Position numbers and translations under genes: made by a program
Origin: Roseburia sp.
GTDB lineage: Bacteria > Bacillota > Clostridia > Lachnospirales > Lachnospiraceae
DNA length: 64,000 nucleotides
Direction: 5' to 3'
Assembly: GCA_023664265.1 (NCBI GenBank)
Contig: JAMPFV010000001.1
Location: 16,598-80,597, forward strand
The notes under the pieces: model-generated
What the model saw: only the letters and a program-made list of their open reading frames with translations
What the model was told of the DNA's origin: nothing
Databases searched by the model: none
Shown: piece after piece, positions 42,179 to 51,028 of the stretch
Numbering within the stretch: the stretch's first letter is position 1
Layout: every line of letters starts with the position of its first letter

Positions 42179-43195
42179 ATGAAGAAGGTAACAATACAGG
42201 ACATTGCGGCGGAGATGGGGCTCAGCCGCAATACGGTTGCGAAGGCGCTCAACGGAGGTCTCGTATCGCCGCAGACGCGGCAGACGGTATTGGAAAAGGC
42301 GTGGCAGATGGGCTATGCGAAGCTGGATGAGCGGATGCTTCAGGAGATGCAGGCGGGAAGCCGCAGGGCGAATACCGGAACGATACTTGTATTGTTTCAG
42401 AATTTGCAGTCCGCGTTCTGGAATAAGACGCTCGCCGGAATCAGCATGGCGGTCAATGACGAGGGCTATCGGATGCAGCTTCATGTTGTTGACGAGGGCG
42501 ACGAGAACGGGGAGGGCGTGATGCGCGCCATTGCGGACGACGTGAGGGGCATTATTTTCATGGGGGTGTTTCCGATCGGCTTTGTCCGGGCGGTGAGCAG
42601 GGCGGGACTGCCCATGACGTTCTTTAACAGCCCGATTTACGCGCAGGAATACATAGAGCTTGGCGATGTCGTCAATGTGGACGGATTTTATTCGATGAAC
42701 CGGCTGACCGGCCACGTCATTCAGCGGAAAGGCTGCACGAAGCTTGCGTACATCGGCTATGCGGAGGGGTCGCGCATGATTCAGGCGCGGTATCTGGGCT
42801 TTCTGAATGCGTGCAATCAGAACGGTATTGAGTTGGATGCACGTCTCCTGTTCACACACCCCTCCAATCATGTCAGCTTCAGCTACGCGATGGTGGAGGC
42901 GGCGGTGAAGAGGTTCCCCTATATTCCGGAGGCGGTTATCTGCGAGGACGACGACGTCGCCAAGAATGTTGCGCTGGCGCTGCTGCAGTCGGATCCGTCG
43001 GCGGCGCAGCGGACGGTGATCACCGGCTTTAACAATACGATTGAGCCGGACTTTTTCAAGCGGGACATTCTGACCGTGGAGGTGCGCATGGAGGAGCTGG
43101 GGCGGCGGCTTGTGAAGTCGGTGCTGGACAGGGCGAGCAAGCCCAGCATGGATGTGACCTTTATAACGATAGCAACCTACCCCAAGCTCTCATAG
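42179..43195 (+). CDS. LacI-family transcriptional regulator
   Basis: A 338-residue regulator. HTH and hinge are in MKKVTIQDIAAEMGLSRNTVAKALNGGLVSPQTRQTVLEKAWQMGY; the rest is a periplasmic-binding-protein-like effector domain (GTILVLFQNLQSAFWNKTLAGI at its start, VITGFNNTIEPDF near its end). GGGGGAG precedes ATG 42179. No sugar gene is directly adjacent on the same strand. Its target may be its own promoter with TGTGCACA dyads, or unlinked genes. Confidence 0.9.
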   Translation: MKKVTIQDIAAEMGLSRNTVAKALNGGLVSPQTRQTVLEKAWQMGYAKLDERMLQEMQAGSRRANTGTILVLFQNLQSAFWNKTLAGISMAVNDEGYRMQLHVVDEGDENGEGVMRAIADDVRGIIFMGVFPIGFVRAVSRAGLPMTFFNSPIYAQEYIELGDVVNVDGFYSMNRLTGHVIQRKGCTKLAYIGYAEGSRMIQARYLGFLNACNQNGIELDARLLFTHPSNHVSFSYAMVEAAVKRFPYIPEAVICEDDDVAKNVALALLQSDPSAAQRTVITGFNNTIEPDFFKRDILTVEVRMEELGRRLVKSVLDRASKPSMDVTFITIATYPKLS

Positions 43196-43200
43196 GGGTA

Positions 43201-43965
43201 TCAGAGCGCTTTCAGGGAGAGCGTGAGCGCCCCTTCAAATATGCCGACCGGAACCGCGTCCTCGAAGTCGTACAGGGTCGGGGAGACCTCGTCCGTCATA
43301 TTCGCGTAGACGGTGATGCGCTTCTTATAGGGGTCTGCAATCCAGTATTCCCGCACGCCCGCGCGAATGTACTTGGAGAGCTTGACGGTGGTATCCTTCT
43401 GGCGCGATTCGGGGGAGAGGACTTCGATGATGAAATCCGGCGCGCCGGCAATATACTGCGGGGTGACCTTCTCCCTGTCGCATACGACGAGGACATCCGG
43501 CTCCAACAGGGTGTAGGTATCGTCGTCGAGGCGGACGGGCGTGGGTGTGGGGAAAACAAGACATTCGCTGTCGGTCTCCCGGATATGCTCCATCAATTGG
43601 AAGACATATTCGGTGACAATCTGCTGGTGCGTGGTGCTCGCGGCGGTCTGCTCGTAAAAGACGCCGTCGATCAGCTCTGTCCGATTGTGCGGAAGAGCGT
43701 AGTAGTCCTCCAGCGTATGGCGCACGAGCGGATTCTCCCGCGGGGCGCCGTAGGAGGCGCTGTCCGACAGGCAGGCCGATGCGGGGGAGGCGTCCAGCGC
43801 CTCAAAGGCGCGCGCCAGCGCGTTCAGCGTGTCGAACCGCGGCGTCTTTGTCTCTCCGCTGAAGATTTTCTGGATGGTACCCTTGGGAACGCCGGACAGT
43901 TCCGAGAGCTTGTCATAGGAGCAGCCCAAGGCCTGCTTGAGATAGAGCATTTGTTTCACGTTCAT
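43201..43965 (-). CDS. XRE-type HTH fused to Uma2 (DUF820) nuclease-like domain
   Basis: A 254-residue fusion. Residues 1-60 are an XRE helix-turn-helix (LKQALGCSYDKLSELSGVPKGTIQKIFSGETKTPRFDTLNALARAFE). Residues 80-245 form a Uma2/DUF820 PD-(D/E)XK domain with LLEPDVLVVCD, APDFIIEVLSPESRQKD, and YIRAGVREYWIADPYKK. ATG 43965 is chosen because GAGGAGG lies eight bases upstream; ATG 43971 is too close to it. The gene is head-to-head with a DNA methyltransferase gene across a 22-bp-arm palindrome. Joining of a regulator and a nuclease-like domain might give a site-specific or self-regulating enzyme; function unknown. Confidence 0.83.
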   Translation of the reverse strand: MNVKQMLYLKQALGCSYDKLSELSGVPKGTIQKIFSGETKTPRFDTLNALARAFEALDASPASACLSDSASYGAPRENPLVRHTLEDYYALPHNRTELIDGVFYEQTAASTTHQQIVTEYVFQLMEHIRETDSECLVFPTPTPVRLDDDTYTLLEPDVLVVCDREKVTPQYIAGAPDFIIEVLSPESRQKDTTVKLSKYIRAGVREYWIADPYKKRITVYANMTDEVSPTLYDFEDAVPVGIFEGALTLSLKAL

Positions 43966-43991
43966 AATCATTTCCTCCTCTGAAAGTAGTG

Positions 43992-44049
43992 CAAAACGGT
44001 GTTATTTTGATACGATATAATGATATTGTATCAAAATAACACCGTTTTG
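43992..44049. repeat. Perfect 22-bp inverted repeat between divergent genes
   Basis: Arms at 43992-44013 and 44028-44049 with a 14-base, AT-rich loop that itself contains a TATAAT and partial symmetry (ATATAATGATATT). It starts 27 bases upstream of the XRE-Uma2 ATG and ends 103 bases before the methyltransferase ATG. It may be an operator for the XRE domain or a hairpin in both mRNAs. Confidence 0.9.
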
Positions 44050-44091
44050 TAAAGGGGGAATTGGAAAGAAGCGGAATACGGGAAATAGCAC

Positions 44092-44120
44092 TTGCCGAAT
44101 AAAGGCAAATGCGGTACAAT
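44092..44120 (+). promoter_or_regulatory. Promoter of the DNA methyltransferase gene
   Basis: TTGCCG at 44092-44097 and TACAAT at 44115-44120 with a 17-base spacer, 33 bases ahead of ATG 44153. Confidence 0.55.
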
Positions 44121-44152
44121 TAGTTAAAAATTCAAGATGAGAGTGAGTTTGA

Positions 44153-45277
44153 ATGCATCCATTAATTAAGTGGCCCGGCGGTAAGTCCGGCGAGATAAGA
44201 GAGATAGAGAAATACATTCCTCCCTACGATCGATATGTTGAGCCTTTTTTAGGCGGAGGCGCCCTGTTCTTCCATCTCCATCCCGGGAAAGCGGCAGTGA
44301 ATGACGTTTCCCAATCCCTCATGCAATTTTACAGATTAATAAAAATGCAGGATTCGCGGCTGTACGATATGCTTTTATGCTATAATGACAGCTTTAACAA
44401 CCTTGTTGCCGTCTGTGAGGACAGCTATGACGACATTCTCAGGATTTATCGGCGGTTATCAAGGGGGACGCTCGGCCGGGACGCGCTGCGGGCGAAGCTG
44501 GACGGTCTGTTGGCCGCGATGGCGGGCAGGATTTATGCCGGCTTCTCCGAGGAGCTGATTCCGGACAGGGAGCTGTTTATGTGGTATATCCGCGAGATGG
44601 TCATTGACAAGATGCAGAGAACCATCAAGAATAACCTGAAGATTCCGTTTTCGGCGGAGGATTTGAAGAACAATCTGATCACCGGCTTTACGAGCGGATA
44701 TTATATGTATTTCCGGAGCGTTTACAATGATATCAGTCTCGGGCGTATCCGGCCGGCCTCCCTGCAATATGAAATCGCCAACTTCTGTTTTATCCGCGAA
44801 TACTGCTACGGCTCCATGTTCCGGTATAACGCGCGGGGGGAGTTCAACATTCCCTATGGGGGCATGTCCTACAATACCAAGAACTTTAAGAGCAAGATAG
44901 ATAACATGTTTAACGAGAATGTGAGAGGCATCTTTGCGAACACGGAGATCTATTGCGCCGACTTTGAGACGTTTATGGGGGAGGCCCGGCTTACCGCCAA
45001 TGATTTTATGTTTCTCGACCCGCCGTATGATACGGATTTCTCGGACTATGAGGGGAGGGACTTCACCAAGAGGGACCAGGAGCGGCTGGCTCGTGTCCTG
45101 ACCGAGACGGCGGCGCAGTTTATCCTTGTGATCAAGAATACGGATTTTATCTATTCGCTGTATAAGGACAAGTTTAACATCCTGTCCTTCGACAACCGGT
45201 ACGCCTACAATATGCGCAGCCGCAACGAGCGGAATGTGAAGCATCTGCTGATCACCAATCTGCCCGTGGGGGACTGA
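44153..45277 (+). CDS. DNA adenine-N6 methyltransferase, D12 (Dam) class
   Basis: A 374-residue methyltransferase of the alpha (D12/Dam) group. The AdoMet-binding motif is KWPGGKSGEI followed by YVEPFLGGGALFF (near residues 7-40); the catalytic DPPY is at residues 289-292 (MFLDPPYDTDFSDYEGRDF). The family methylates adenine N6 in short sites such as GATC; the target here is not evident. The convergent gene 10 bases away resembles a type II restriction endonuclease, so this is likely the modification half of an R-M system. Length is greater than Dam (about 278), with the extra sequence in the target-recognition region. Confidence 0.9.
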   Translation: MHPLIKWPGGKSGEIREIEKYIPPYDRYVEPFLGGGALFFHLHPGKAAVNDVSQSLMQFYRLIKMQDSRLYDMLLCYNDSFNNLVAVCEDSYDDILRIYRRLSRGTLGRDALRAKLDGLLAAMAGRIYAGFSEELIPDRELFMWYIREMVIDKMQRTIKNNLKIPFSAEDLKNNLITGFTSGYYMYFRSVYNDISLGRIRPASLQYEIANFCFIREYCYGSMFRYNARGEFNIPYGGMSYNTKNFKSKIDNMFNENVRGIFANTEIYCADFETFMGEARLTANDFMFLDPPYDTDFSDYEGRDFTKRDQERLARVLTETAAQFILVIKNTDFIYSLYKDKFNILSFDNRYAYNMRSRNERNVKHLLITNLPVGD

Positions 45278-45287
45278 GGCGGCCCGG

Positions 45288-46154
45288 CTATACCGCCTTC
45301 AGGCATTGGTCGATCATCAGGGTGATTCTGCTGTTGAGGTCAATCTCGTCCAACGCTTCCTTATATATCTGCGTAAAATCGTCAAAGGAGATGTCGCTTG
45401 GCAGTATTTTGTTCCAGAGGTTGGAGCCGATAAGGAACATGGAGGGATAGTTCAGGTGCTTCTTGATGACGCTCTTCCACGCGTTTCCTTCCCCGTCCTT
45501 GTTGTACAGGGTCGCAAAATACGCTTTGCAGTTCTCGACGCCCATATCGACATAGATGGTCAACAGCTTTTCCACATTGGAGGGCGCGTTTGAGCTGTCC
45601 AGAGCGCCGCCTCCGGTCAGTTCACAGATATTCCAGTTTTCCCCGTCATAGAACGCAAGATCCACCGGCTTTGTGAAGATTTCATCTGTCCGGTATTCGG
45701 CGGAAAGCGGCAGCAGACATTCGCGGATGGTCTCCTGCGTCACGGTGCTTTCCCTCCGGCCCTGTCCCCGGCCGTTGGCCTCGTTGTTTGCCCGGAAGGA
45801 GGCGATTTTCCCTCTCAAATCGCCGTTGAAGGTATCGACATCCGTGACGACGACCTGACCCGCGATGGAGGAGACGTCGATGCTGTGGCTGAGCTTGCGG
45901 GGGTTGACCACCGCCGGGACATTCTCCTCTCCGAACCGCATACGGGCGATTCGCTTGGCGCAGGACTCCGTCGCGAAGCCGCTCTTGGACTCAAAGCTGC
46001 TCACAAACACCATGTTGGCCGTGATGCGCTTATCCATCTGGCTCAGCAGAAAGTTGTTGGTCTTTCTCCTGTAATTATCCGTGAAATCCGCCTCGATAAG
46101 CTCTGTCAGCTTTGAAAATTCTTCGATGATAACCTGCTTGATCTGTTCTCTCAT
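45288..46154 (-). CDS. Probable type II restriction endonuclease (TdeIII-like)
   Basis: A 288-residue soluble protein convergent with the methyltransferase gene, stops 10 bases apart. The N-terminal region (NFLLSQMDKRITANMVFVSSFESKSGFATESCAKRIAR) and the nuclease-like core PVDLAFYDGENWNICELTGGGALDSSNAPSNVEKLL recall TdeIII/MjaII-type enzymes, with Asp in VDLAF and Glu in ICEL as candidate metal ligands. Where the catalytic Lys of PD-(D/E)XK is expected, Thr is seen. TdeIII relatives cut GGNCC and pair with cytosine methylases, whereas this partner is an adenine methylase, so specificity must differ. Family assignment is tentative; the R-M role rests mostly on context. Confidence 0.55.
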   Translation of the reverse strand: MREQIKQVIIEEFSKLTELIEADFTDNYRRKTNNFLLSQMDKRITANMVFVSSFESKSGFATESCAKRIARMRFGEENVPAVVNPRKLSHSIDVSSIAGQVVVTDVDTFNGDLRGKIASFRANNEANGRGQGRRESTVTQETIRECLLPLSAEYRTDEIFTKPVDLAFYDGENWNICELTGGGALDSSNAPSNVEKLLTIYVDMGVENCKAYFATLYNKDGEGNAWKSVIKKHLNYPSMFLIGSNLWNKILPSDISFDDFTQIYKEALDEIDLNSRITLMIDQCLKAV

Positions 46155-46440
46155 TCCTTTCGTACCTCACTGTTTCCATTTTTTTCCAATAAATAAAAGT
46201 AGTTAATTATGATATTAAAGCCTTTGAGGAGCCGCGTCAAGGCTTTGTTTCGCCGCACGGGATTGTCGGGACGTCTGTGCGGTTATGCAATCTGTCCATG
46301 GAAACAGCTTATTTTTGTCTATAGTGCCCAATTAAAAGCTGCTTCTTGCGTTTCGCATTTTGTTATAGTAATATTAAGGTAAATGATGCGGTTAATTTAA
46401 GCTAAAAACCGAAACGCCCGCGGGCAGAGAGGAGCAGACA

Positions 46441-48654
46441 ATGATGATATGCTACAATGAGAGTGAAAGGACATTCAAGCTGGACACGCCAAACAGCAGC
46501 TATATGATTGGTATCGTGGATGAGGAGGGCTTCATCGGCCATATTTATTATGGAAGAAGGCTGAAGGAAAACGAGGCATCCTACCTGCTGCGGACGCAGG
46601 AGCCGCCCTTTGTACCGAGCAAAAATAACAGAGAGCGCTGCTCCTTCTACGACTGCTTTCCGTTTGAGTACCCGACAGGCGGAGTGGGCGACTACAGGGA
46701 GAGCTGCCTTGGGCTTAGGACGAAGGGCGGCCATGCGGGCGCTATGCTGACATATGTGTCACATGAGATTTTTGAGGGAAAGCCCGCGCTGGAGGGACTT
46801 CCGGCAACCTTTGGCACGCAGGAGGAGTGCATGACGCTTCGCCTTGTCTGTGAGGATACGCATGTCGGAATGCGCGTGGAGCTGCTCTACACGGTATTTA
46901 ATGACACAGATGTCATAACAAGGAGCGCGCGGGTGACCAATGTCGGACAGGAGTATTTCTACCTGACAAAAGTGTTCTCGGCCTGCATGGATATGGACAA
47001 CAATGACTTTGATATGATCACGCTCCATGGGAGCTGGGCGCGGGAGCGCCGCATACAGAGAAAGCCGCTGGGCTTTGGCATTCAGAATGTCAGCTCCTTC
47101 AGAGGGGAGTCGAGCCATCAGGATCATCCGTTCCTGGCGCTGGCGGGGAAGAATACCACGCAGGAGATGGGGGAGGTCTACGCGATGAACTTTGTCTACT
47201 CGGGGAATTTCCGCGCGCAGGCGGAGGTATCGCAGTTTGGCTCCGTGCGGATGTCTATGGGGATCCATCCTGAGAATTTCTGCTGGAAGCTGGAGCGTGG
47301 GGAGAGCTTCCAGGCGCCGGAGGTAGCGATAGTTTACACGGACGGAGGCTTTGATGCGATGACGACCGCTTTCCACCGCCTGTATAGGAATCATCTGATT
47401 CGCGGGGAGTATCGGAACAAAAAGCGCCCGATACTGATCAACAACTGGGAGGCGACCTATTTTGCGTTTGATACCGAGAAGCTGCTCTCCATCGCGCGGG
47501 AGGCTTCCAAGCTCGGAATCGAGATGCTTGTCATGGACGACGGGTGGTTTGGCAGACGCAGCAGCGACAACTGTGCGCTCGGCGACTGGCAGGTCAATGA
47601 GGAGAAGCTCAAGGGCGGATTGAAATACCTTGTGGACGAGGTCAATAAGCTCGGCATGAAGTTCGGCATTTGGTTCGAGCCGGAGATGATTTCACCGGAT
47701 TCTGACCTCTACAGGGCGCATCCGGACTGGGCGATCGCAATCCCGGGAAGAACCGCGACGGAGTCAAGGCAGCAGTATGTCCTTGATCTGTCAAGGCGGG
47801 AAGTGGTGGATTATGTCTATGAGGCGGTGGCGAAAGTTTTGCGGAGCGCGAACATCGAGTATGTGAAGTGGGATATGAACCGCCAGCTTACCGACATCGG
47901 CAGCTATGCGCTTCCCGCGGACAGGCAGGGAGAGCTTTATCACCGCTATGTGCTCGCGGTGTACGAGCTGCAGGGACGGCTGATAGAGGAATTTCCGCAT
48001 CTGTTGTTGGAGAACTGCTCCGGCGGCGGCGCGCGCTTTGATCCGGGGATGCTCTATTTCAGTCCGCAGATATGGTGCTCGGATGATGCGGACGCCATTG
48101 AGCGGCTTGCGATACAGGAGGGGACGGCGCTGATCTATCCGCTCTCGACGATGGGGGCGCATGTGTCCGACTGCCCGAACCACACTGTCGGCAGGGTAAC
48201 GCCGTTCGAGACGAGGGGGATTGTGGCGCTCGCGGGGACTTTCGGCTATGAGCTCGATGTGACGCGGATTCCCGAGGAGGACAGGAATCAGATTCCGTCG
48301 CAGGTGGCGATGTACCACAAGTACAATGACCTTGTGCGGGAGGGGGATTATTACCGTATCGCCTCCTATTCGCAAAACGGGCAGTATGACTGCTGGCAGG
48401 TGGTCAGCGGGGATAAGGCGCAGGCGCTGGTGACGTTTGTGCAGGTATTGAATCATCCGAATTGGAAGTCAAGACGCATCCTGCTCAAGGGGCTTGACGC
48501 GGATCAGCGCTACCGCGTCTGCTTTGAGAACGGGGATGCGGCGCCGGAGCCTGCGGTCTACAGCGGGGACACGCTGATGAAGGCGGGACTTCTGATTCCA
48601 AGACCGTGGGGAGATTTCCAGGCAAGGCTGATTTCCCTGACGGCGGAGCAGTAA
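46441..48654 (+). CDS. Alpha-galactosidase, GH36
   Basis: A 737-residue enzyme of the long clostridial GH36 form. The N-terminal beta-supersandwich is followed by a TIM barrel. LVMDDGWFGRRSSDNCALGDW is the family signature, the nucleophile Asp is in EYVKWDMNRQ, and the acid/base Asp lies in IWCSDDADAIERL. LLENCSGGGARFD is also highly conserved. No signal peptide, so it acts in the cytoplasm, removing galactose from imported galactomannan or raffinose-type oligosaccharides. GAGGAG precedes ATG 46441. A LacI-family gene follows, and the mannan genes lie within 5 kb. Confidence 0.93.
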   Translation: MMICYNESERTFKLDTPNSSYMIGIVDEEGFIGHIYYGRRLKENEASYLLRTQEPPFVPSKNNRERCSFYDCFPFEYPTGGVGDYRESCLGLRTKGGHAGAMLTYVSHEIFEGKPALEGLPATFGTQEECMTLRLVCEDTHVGMRVELLYTVFNDTDVITRSARVTNVGQEYFYLTKVFSACMDMDNNDFDMITLHGSWARERRIQRKPLGFGIQNVSSFRGESSHQDHPFLALAGKNTTQEMGEVYAMNFVYSGNFRAQAEVSQFGSVRMSMGIHPENFCWKLERGESFQAPEVAIVYTDGGFDAMTTAFHRLYRNHLIRGEYRNKKRPILINNWEATYFAFDTEKLLSIAREASKLGIEMLVMDDGWFGRRSSDNCALGDWQVNEEKLKGGLKYLVDEVNKLGMKFGIWFEPEMISPDSDLYRAHPDWAIAIPGRTATESRQQYVLDLSRREVVDYVYEAVAKVLRSANIEYVKWDMNRQLTDIGSYALPADRQGELYHRYVLAVYELQGRLIEEFPHLLLENCSGGGARFDPGMLYFSPQIWCSDDADAIERLAIQEGTALIYPLSTMGAHVSDCPNHTVGRVTPFETRGIVALAGTFGYELDVTRIPEEDRNQIPSQVAMYHKYNDLVREGDYYRIASYSQNGQYDCWQVVSGDKAQALVTFVQVLNHPNWKSRRILLKGLDADQRYRVCFENGDAAPEPAVYSGDTLMKAGLLIPRPWGDFQARLISLTAEQ

Positions 48655-48698
48655 AAGGACAGACAGTTACAGATTATGGAAATGGAGGAAGGGCGGTT

Positions 48699-49718
48699 AT
48701 GGTAAAGGCGGTAAAGCTTGCGGATATAGCGGAAAAGGTCGGCGTCAGCGTCGTAACCGTGTCCAAGGCCTTGTCGGGGCAGAAGGGCGTCAGCGAGGAG
48801 CTGCGGGAGCGGATCAAGGCGCTTGCGGACGAGATGGGCTATGTGGCGATTCATGCGCCGCAGGGCGTCAAGAACAAATCCTACACGATGGGCGTCGTCA
48901 CTTTCGAGGGATATTTTATGAAGTTTGCTTCCTTTTATTGGAAAATGTACCAGGAATTTGCGACGCGCTCCGTCCAGAAAAACTGCTTTTCCATGCTGGA
49001 GGTGGTCACAAAATATGATGAGGATGACCTCGTGCTGCCCAAGCTGATACAGGAGGAGCGCGCGGACGGGATCATCATTATCGGGAGACCTAAGAAGAAT
49101 TATCTCAAGATGCTCTATCAGAATAAGAAGATACCGATGATTTTCATGGATTTTTATGAGGAGGAGCAGGCGGTTGACTCTGTGATTTCCGCAGGCTATT
49201 ACGGGATGTACCGAATGACGGATTACCTGATACGGAACGGGCATACGCGAATCGGCTTTGCCGGCACCCTGCTGTATACGGAGAGCATCACAGACCGATA
49301 TTTTGGCTACTGCAAGGCGCTCATGGAGAACGGGCTTGAGCAGAGGCCGGAATGGGTGATCAAGGACAGGGAGTTCAGCGACGGGATCATTGCGCCGGAT
49401 TACAGAATGATTCTGCCGGAAAACATGCCGACCGCGTTTGTGTGCAACAACGACGTGACGGCGTACTACCTGATCAAGCAGCTTGAGGAGGCCGGATGGC
49501 GCGTGCCGGAGGACATATCCATCGCGGGCTACGACGATTACCTCTATCCGGAGCTTGGCGCCTCCAAGATCACCACTTACTCGGTGGACATGGGGGAGAT
49601 GGCCAGAGTCGCGCTCGGCTGTATCATCAAGCGGATTGAAAACCTCGCGGTGGGGACGAACCTCCATGTGGTCAACGGGCGGGTGATCGAGCGGGAGACC
49701 GTCAGGAAAATCAATTAG
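48699..49718 (+). CDS. LacI-family regulator of the mannan locus
   Basis: A 339-residue regulator with a clear HTH (VKLADIAEKVGVSVVTVSKALSGQKGVSEELRERI) and sugar-binding domain (YTMGVVTFEGYFMKFASFYWKMYQEFA; FVCNNDVTAYYLIKQLEEAGWRVPEDISIAGYDDY). ATG 48699 has GGAGGAAGGGCGG in front. It begins 44 bases after the GH36 gene and probably shares its transcript. By context it senses a galactomannan-derived sugar and represses the GH36 and perhaps the downstream mannan genes. Confidence 0.9.
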   Translation: MVKAVKLADIAEKVGVSVVTVSKALSGQKGVSEELRERIKALADEMGYVAIHAPQGVKNKSYTMGVVTFEGYFMKFASFYWKMYQEFATRSVQKNCFSMLEVVTKYDEDDLVLPKLIQEERADGIIIIGRPKKNYLKMLYQNKKIPMIFMDFYEEEQAVDSVISAGYYGMYRMTDYLIRNGHTRIGFAGTLLYTESITDRYFGYCKALMENGLEQRPEWVIKDREFSDGIIAPDYRMILPENMPTAFVCNNDVTAYYLIKQLEEAGWRVPEDISIAGYDDYLYPELGASKITTYSVDMGEMARVALGCIIKRIENLAVGTNLHVVNGRVIERETVRKIN

Positions 49719-49770
49719 GAAAGCGGGGATTTCATCATCGCCTTCTTGGTTAAATCTTAACCGTACAATC

Positions 49771-50688
49771 TTATAAAAGCGGCGTTTCTTTGCGGTAGGT
49801 GAGCGGAGTGACGCCGTTTTTTTCTTTGAAAAGGCGGATAAAGTGGTTGGTATTTTCAAAGCCCACGATCCGGCTGATATCGACAATCTTCTCATCGGAG
49901 TGCAGCAGCAGGTCCTTTGCATGGTCGAGCCGCACCTTGTTCAGGTACTGCAGCGGGGTATCTTCATAATATTTTGCGAACTCACGGCAGAGACGGAACT
50001 TGTTCACCCGGTACTTGGCAGCGAGGACGTCCAGTGCGTATTGCTCGCTGTAATGGGTGTCAAAGCATTTCTTCATATCGAGAATGTAGGACGGGATATG
50101 GTAGGAGCCGTTCAGCTCTGCAAAGCGCGCGAGATAGAGCTGTGTGTAGAGGGAGACCAGCGCGTGGCACCGAATCAGGCCGTGGGCTTCATCGTCCGGC
50201 CCTGTCTTTGCGAGCTGTTCCCATACGGTCCGGATCTCGGACCCTGCGGCGGGCCTGAAGATGCATCCGCCGAGTGCGGCAAGCTTCCGGTAATAGTAGG
50301 CGCTCAGCGGTGTGCTGACAAAGCAGATGGCGTATTCCCAGATATTGTGGCGGCAGAGGAGTTTATGGCGCTGTCGGCAGTCGATAAAGGCCAGCGTGCC
50401 CTTGGTAAGCTCATAGGAGGCGTCAGCCTGCACCGGATTATCGCAGAAGAGCGTCCCTGCCCCCTTGGTGGTATGAATCAGGCAGAACGCGTCAAGCCTC
50501 GAAATCTCATACGAGAAGGGGGAGGTCACGGACACCTCCCTGCTGCTGAGGACATAGGGAAGGCTTGCGCAGAAATCATAGCTCCTGCTGTAGGCATTCT
50601 CGAAGTAATCGGATAGGGAAAAGCGGCTGCCGGTCTCAGAGGAGATTAGGCAGCTAAAAAATTCAGAGGAAAACAGTTTTTCAGACAT
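49771..50688 (-). CDS. AraC-family regulator of the mannan locus
   Basis: A 305-residue regulator. The N-terminal cupin-like sugar-sensing region (TTKGAGTLFCDN and GTLAFIDCRQRHKLLCRHNIWEYAICFV) is followed by the two AraC HTH motifs (LAAKYRVNKFRLCREFAKYYEDTPLQYLNKVRLDHAKDLL; ISRIVGFENTNHFIRLFKEKNGVTPLTYRK). ATG 50688 is preferred, since AAAGGAAG lies directly upstream; the frame continues to 50778. It is head-to-head with the epimerase-phosphorylase operon, and direct repeats TGCAATAAT at 50888 and 50908 could be its site. Confidence 0.9.
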   Translation of the reverse strand: MSEKLFSSEFFSCLISSETGSRFSLSDYFENAYSRSYDFCASLPYVLSSREVSVTSPFSYEISRLDAFCLIHTTKGAGTLFCDNPVQADASYELTKGTLAFIDCRQRHKLLCRHNIWEYAICFVSTPLSAYYYRKLAALGGCIFRPAAGSEIRTVWEQLAKTGPDDEAHGLIRCHALVSLYTQLYLARFAELNGSYHIPSYILDMKKCFDTHYSEQYALDVLAAKYRVNKFRLCREFAKYYEDTPLQYLNKVRLDHAKDLLLHSDEKIVDISRIVGFENTNHFIRLFKEKNGVTPLTYRKETPLL

Positions 50689-50887
50689 CAGCAGGCTTCC
50701 TTTCGCTTCCGTTTTATTTTCTGATTCTATCACAGGCGGCCGAAGGATACAAGAAAACAATTTCAAGCGGTTTTCCATAACCCCAATCTGATTTAAGCAT
50801 TTTTAAGCTAAAAAAGAATAAAAATATATACAAAATAACCAAAGATAAGTTAATGAAATTGTTGAAACAGTGAAAGTGACGAAAGAC

Positions 50888-50945
50888 TGCAATAATTGGA
50901 TATTAATTGCAATAATAATAGGTGACTAAATATATGGGTTAAATT
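50888..50945 (+). promoter_or_regulatory. Probable AraC site and promoter of the mannan operon
   Basis: Direct repeats TGCAATAAT at 50888-50896 and 50908-50916 are 20 bases apart, the two-turn spacing usual for AraC-type binding. TTGCAA within the second repeat, followed at 17 bases by an ATATAT/TATATG box near 50931, could form the promoter. The gap 50689-51028 is otherwise AT-rich and contains no gene. Confidence 0.45.
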
Positions 50946-51028
50946 AAACTAAAAATTATTAAAATATGCAGCTTCGGAAAACCGTAGTGTTTGAAATACC
51001 GGAAAAGCAGGAAAGGCAGGGTGCAGAG

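Noticed and set aside
46200..46260. Imperfect AAGCCTTTGA/TCAAGGCTTT hairpin before GH36
   Set aside because: Has a bulge and no T run; it lies upstream of both divergent genes where a terminator makes little sense.
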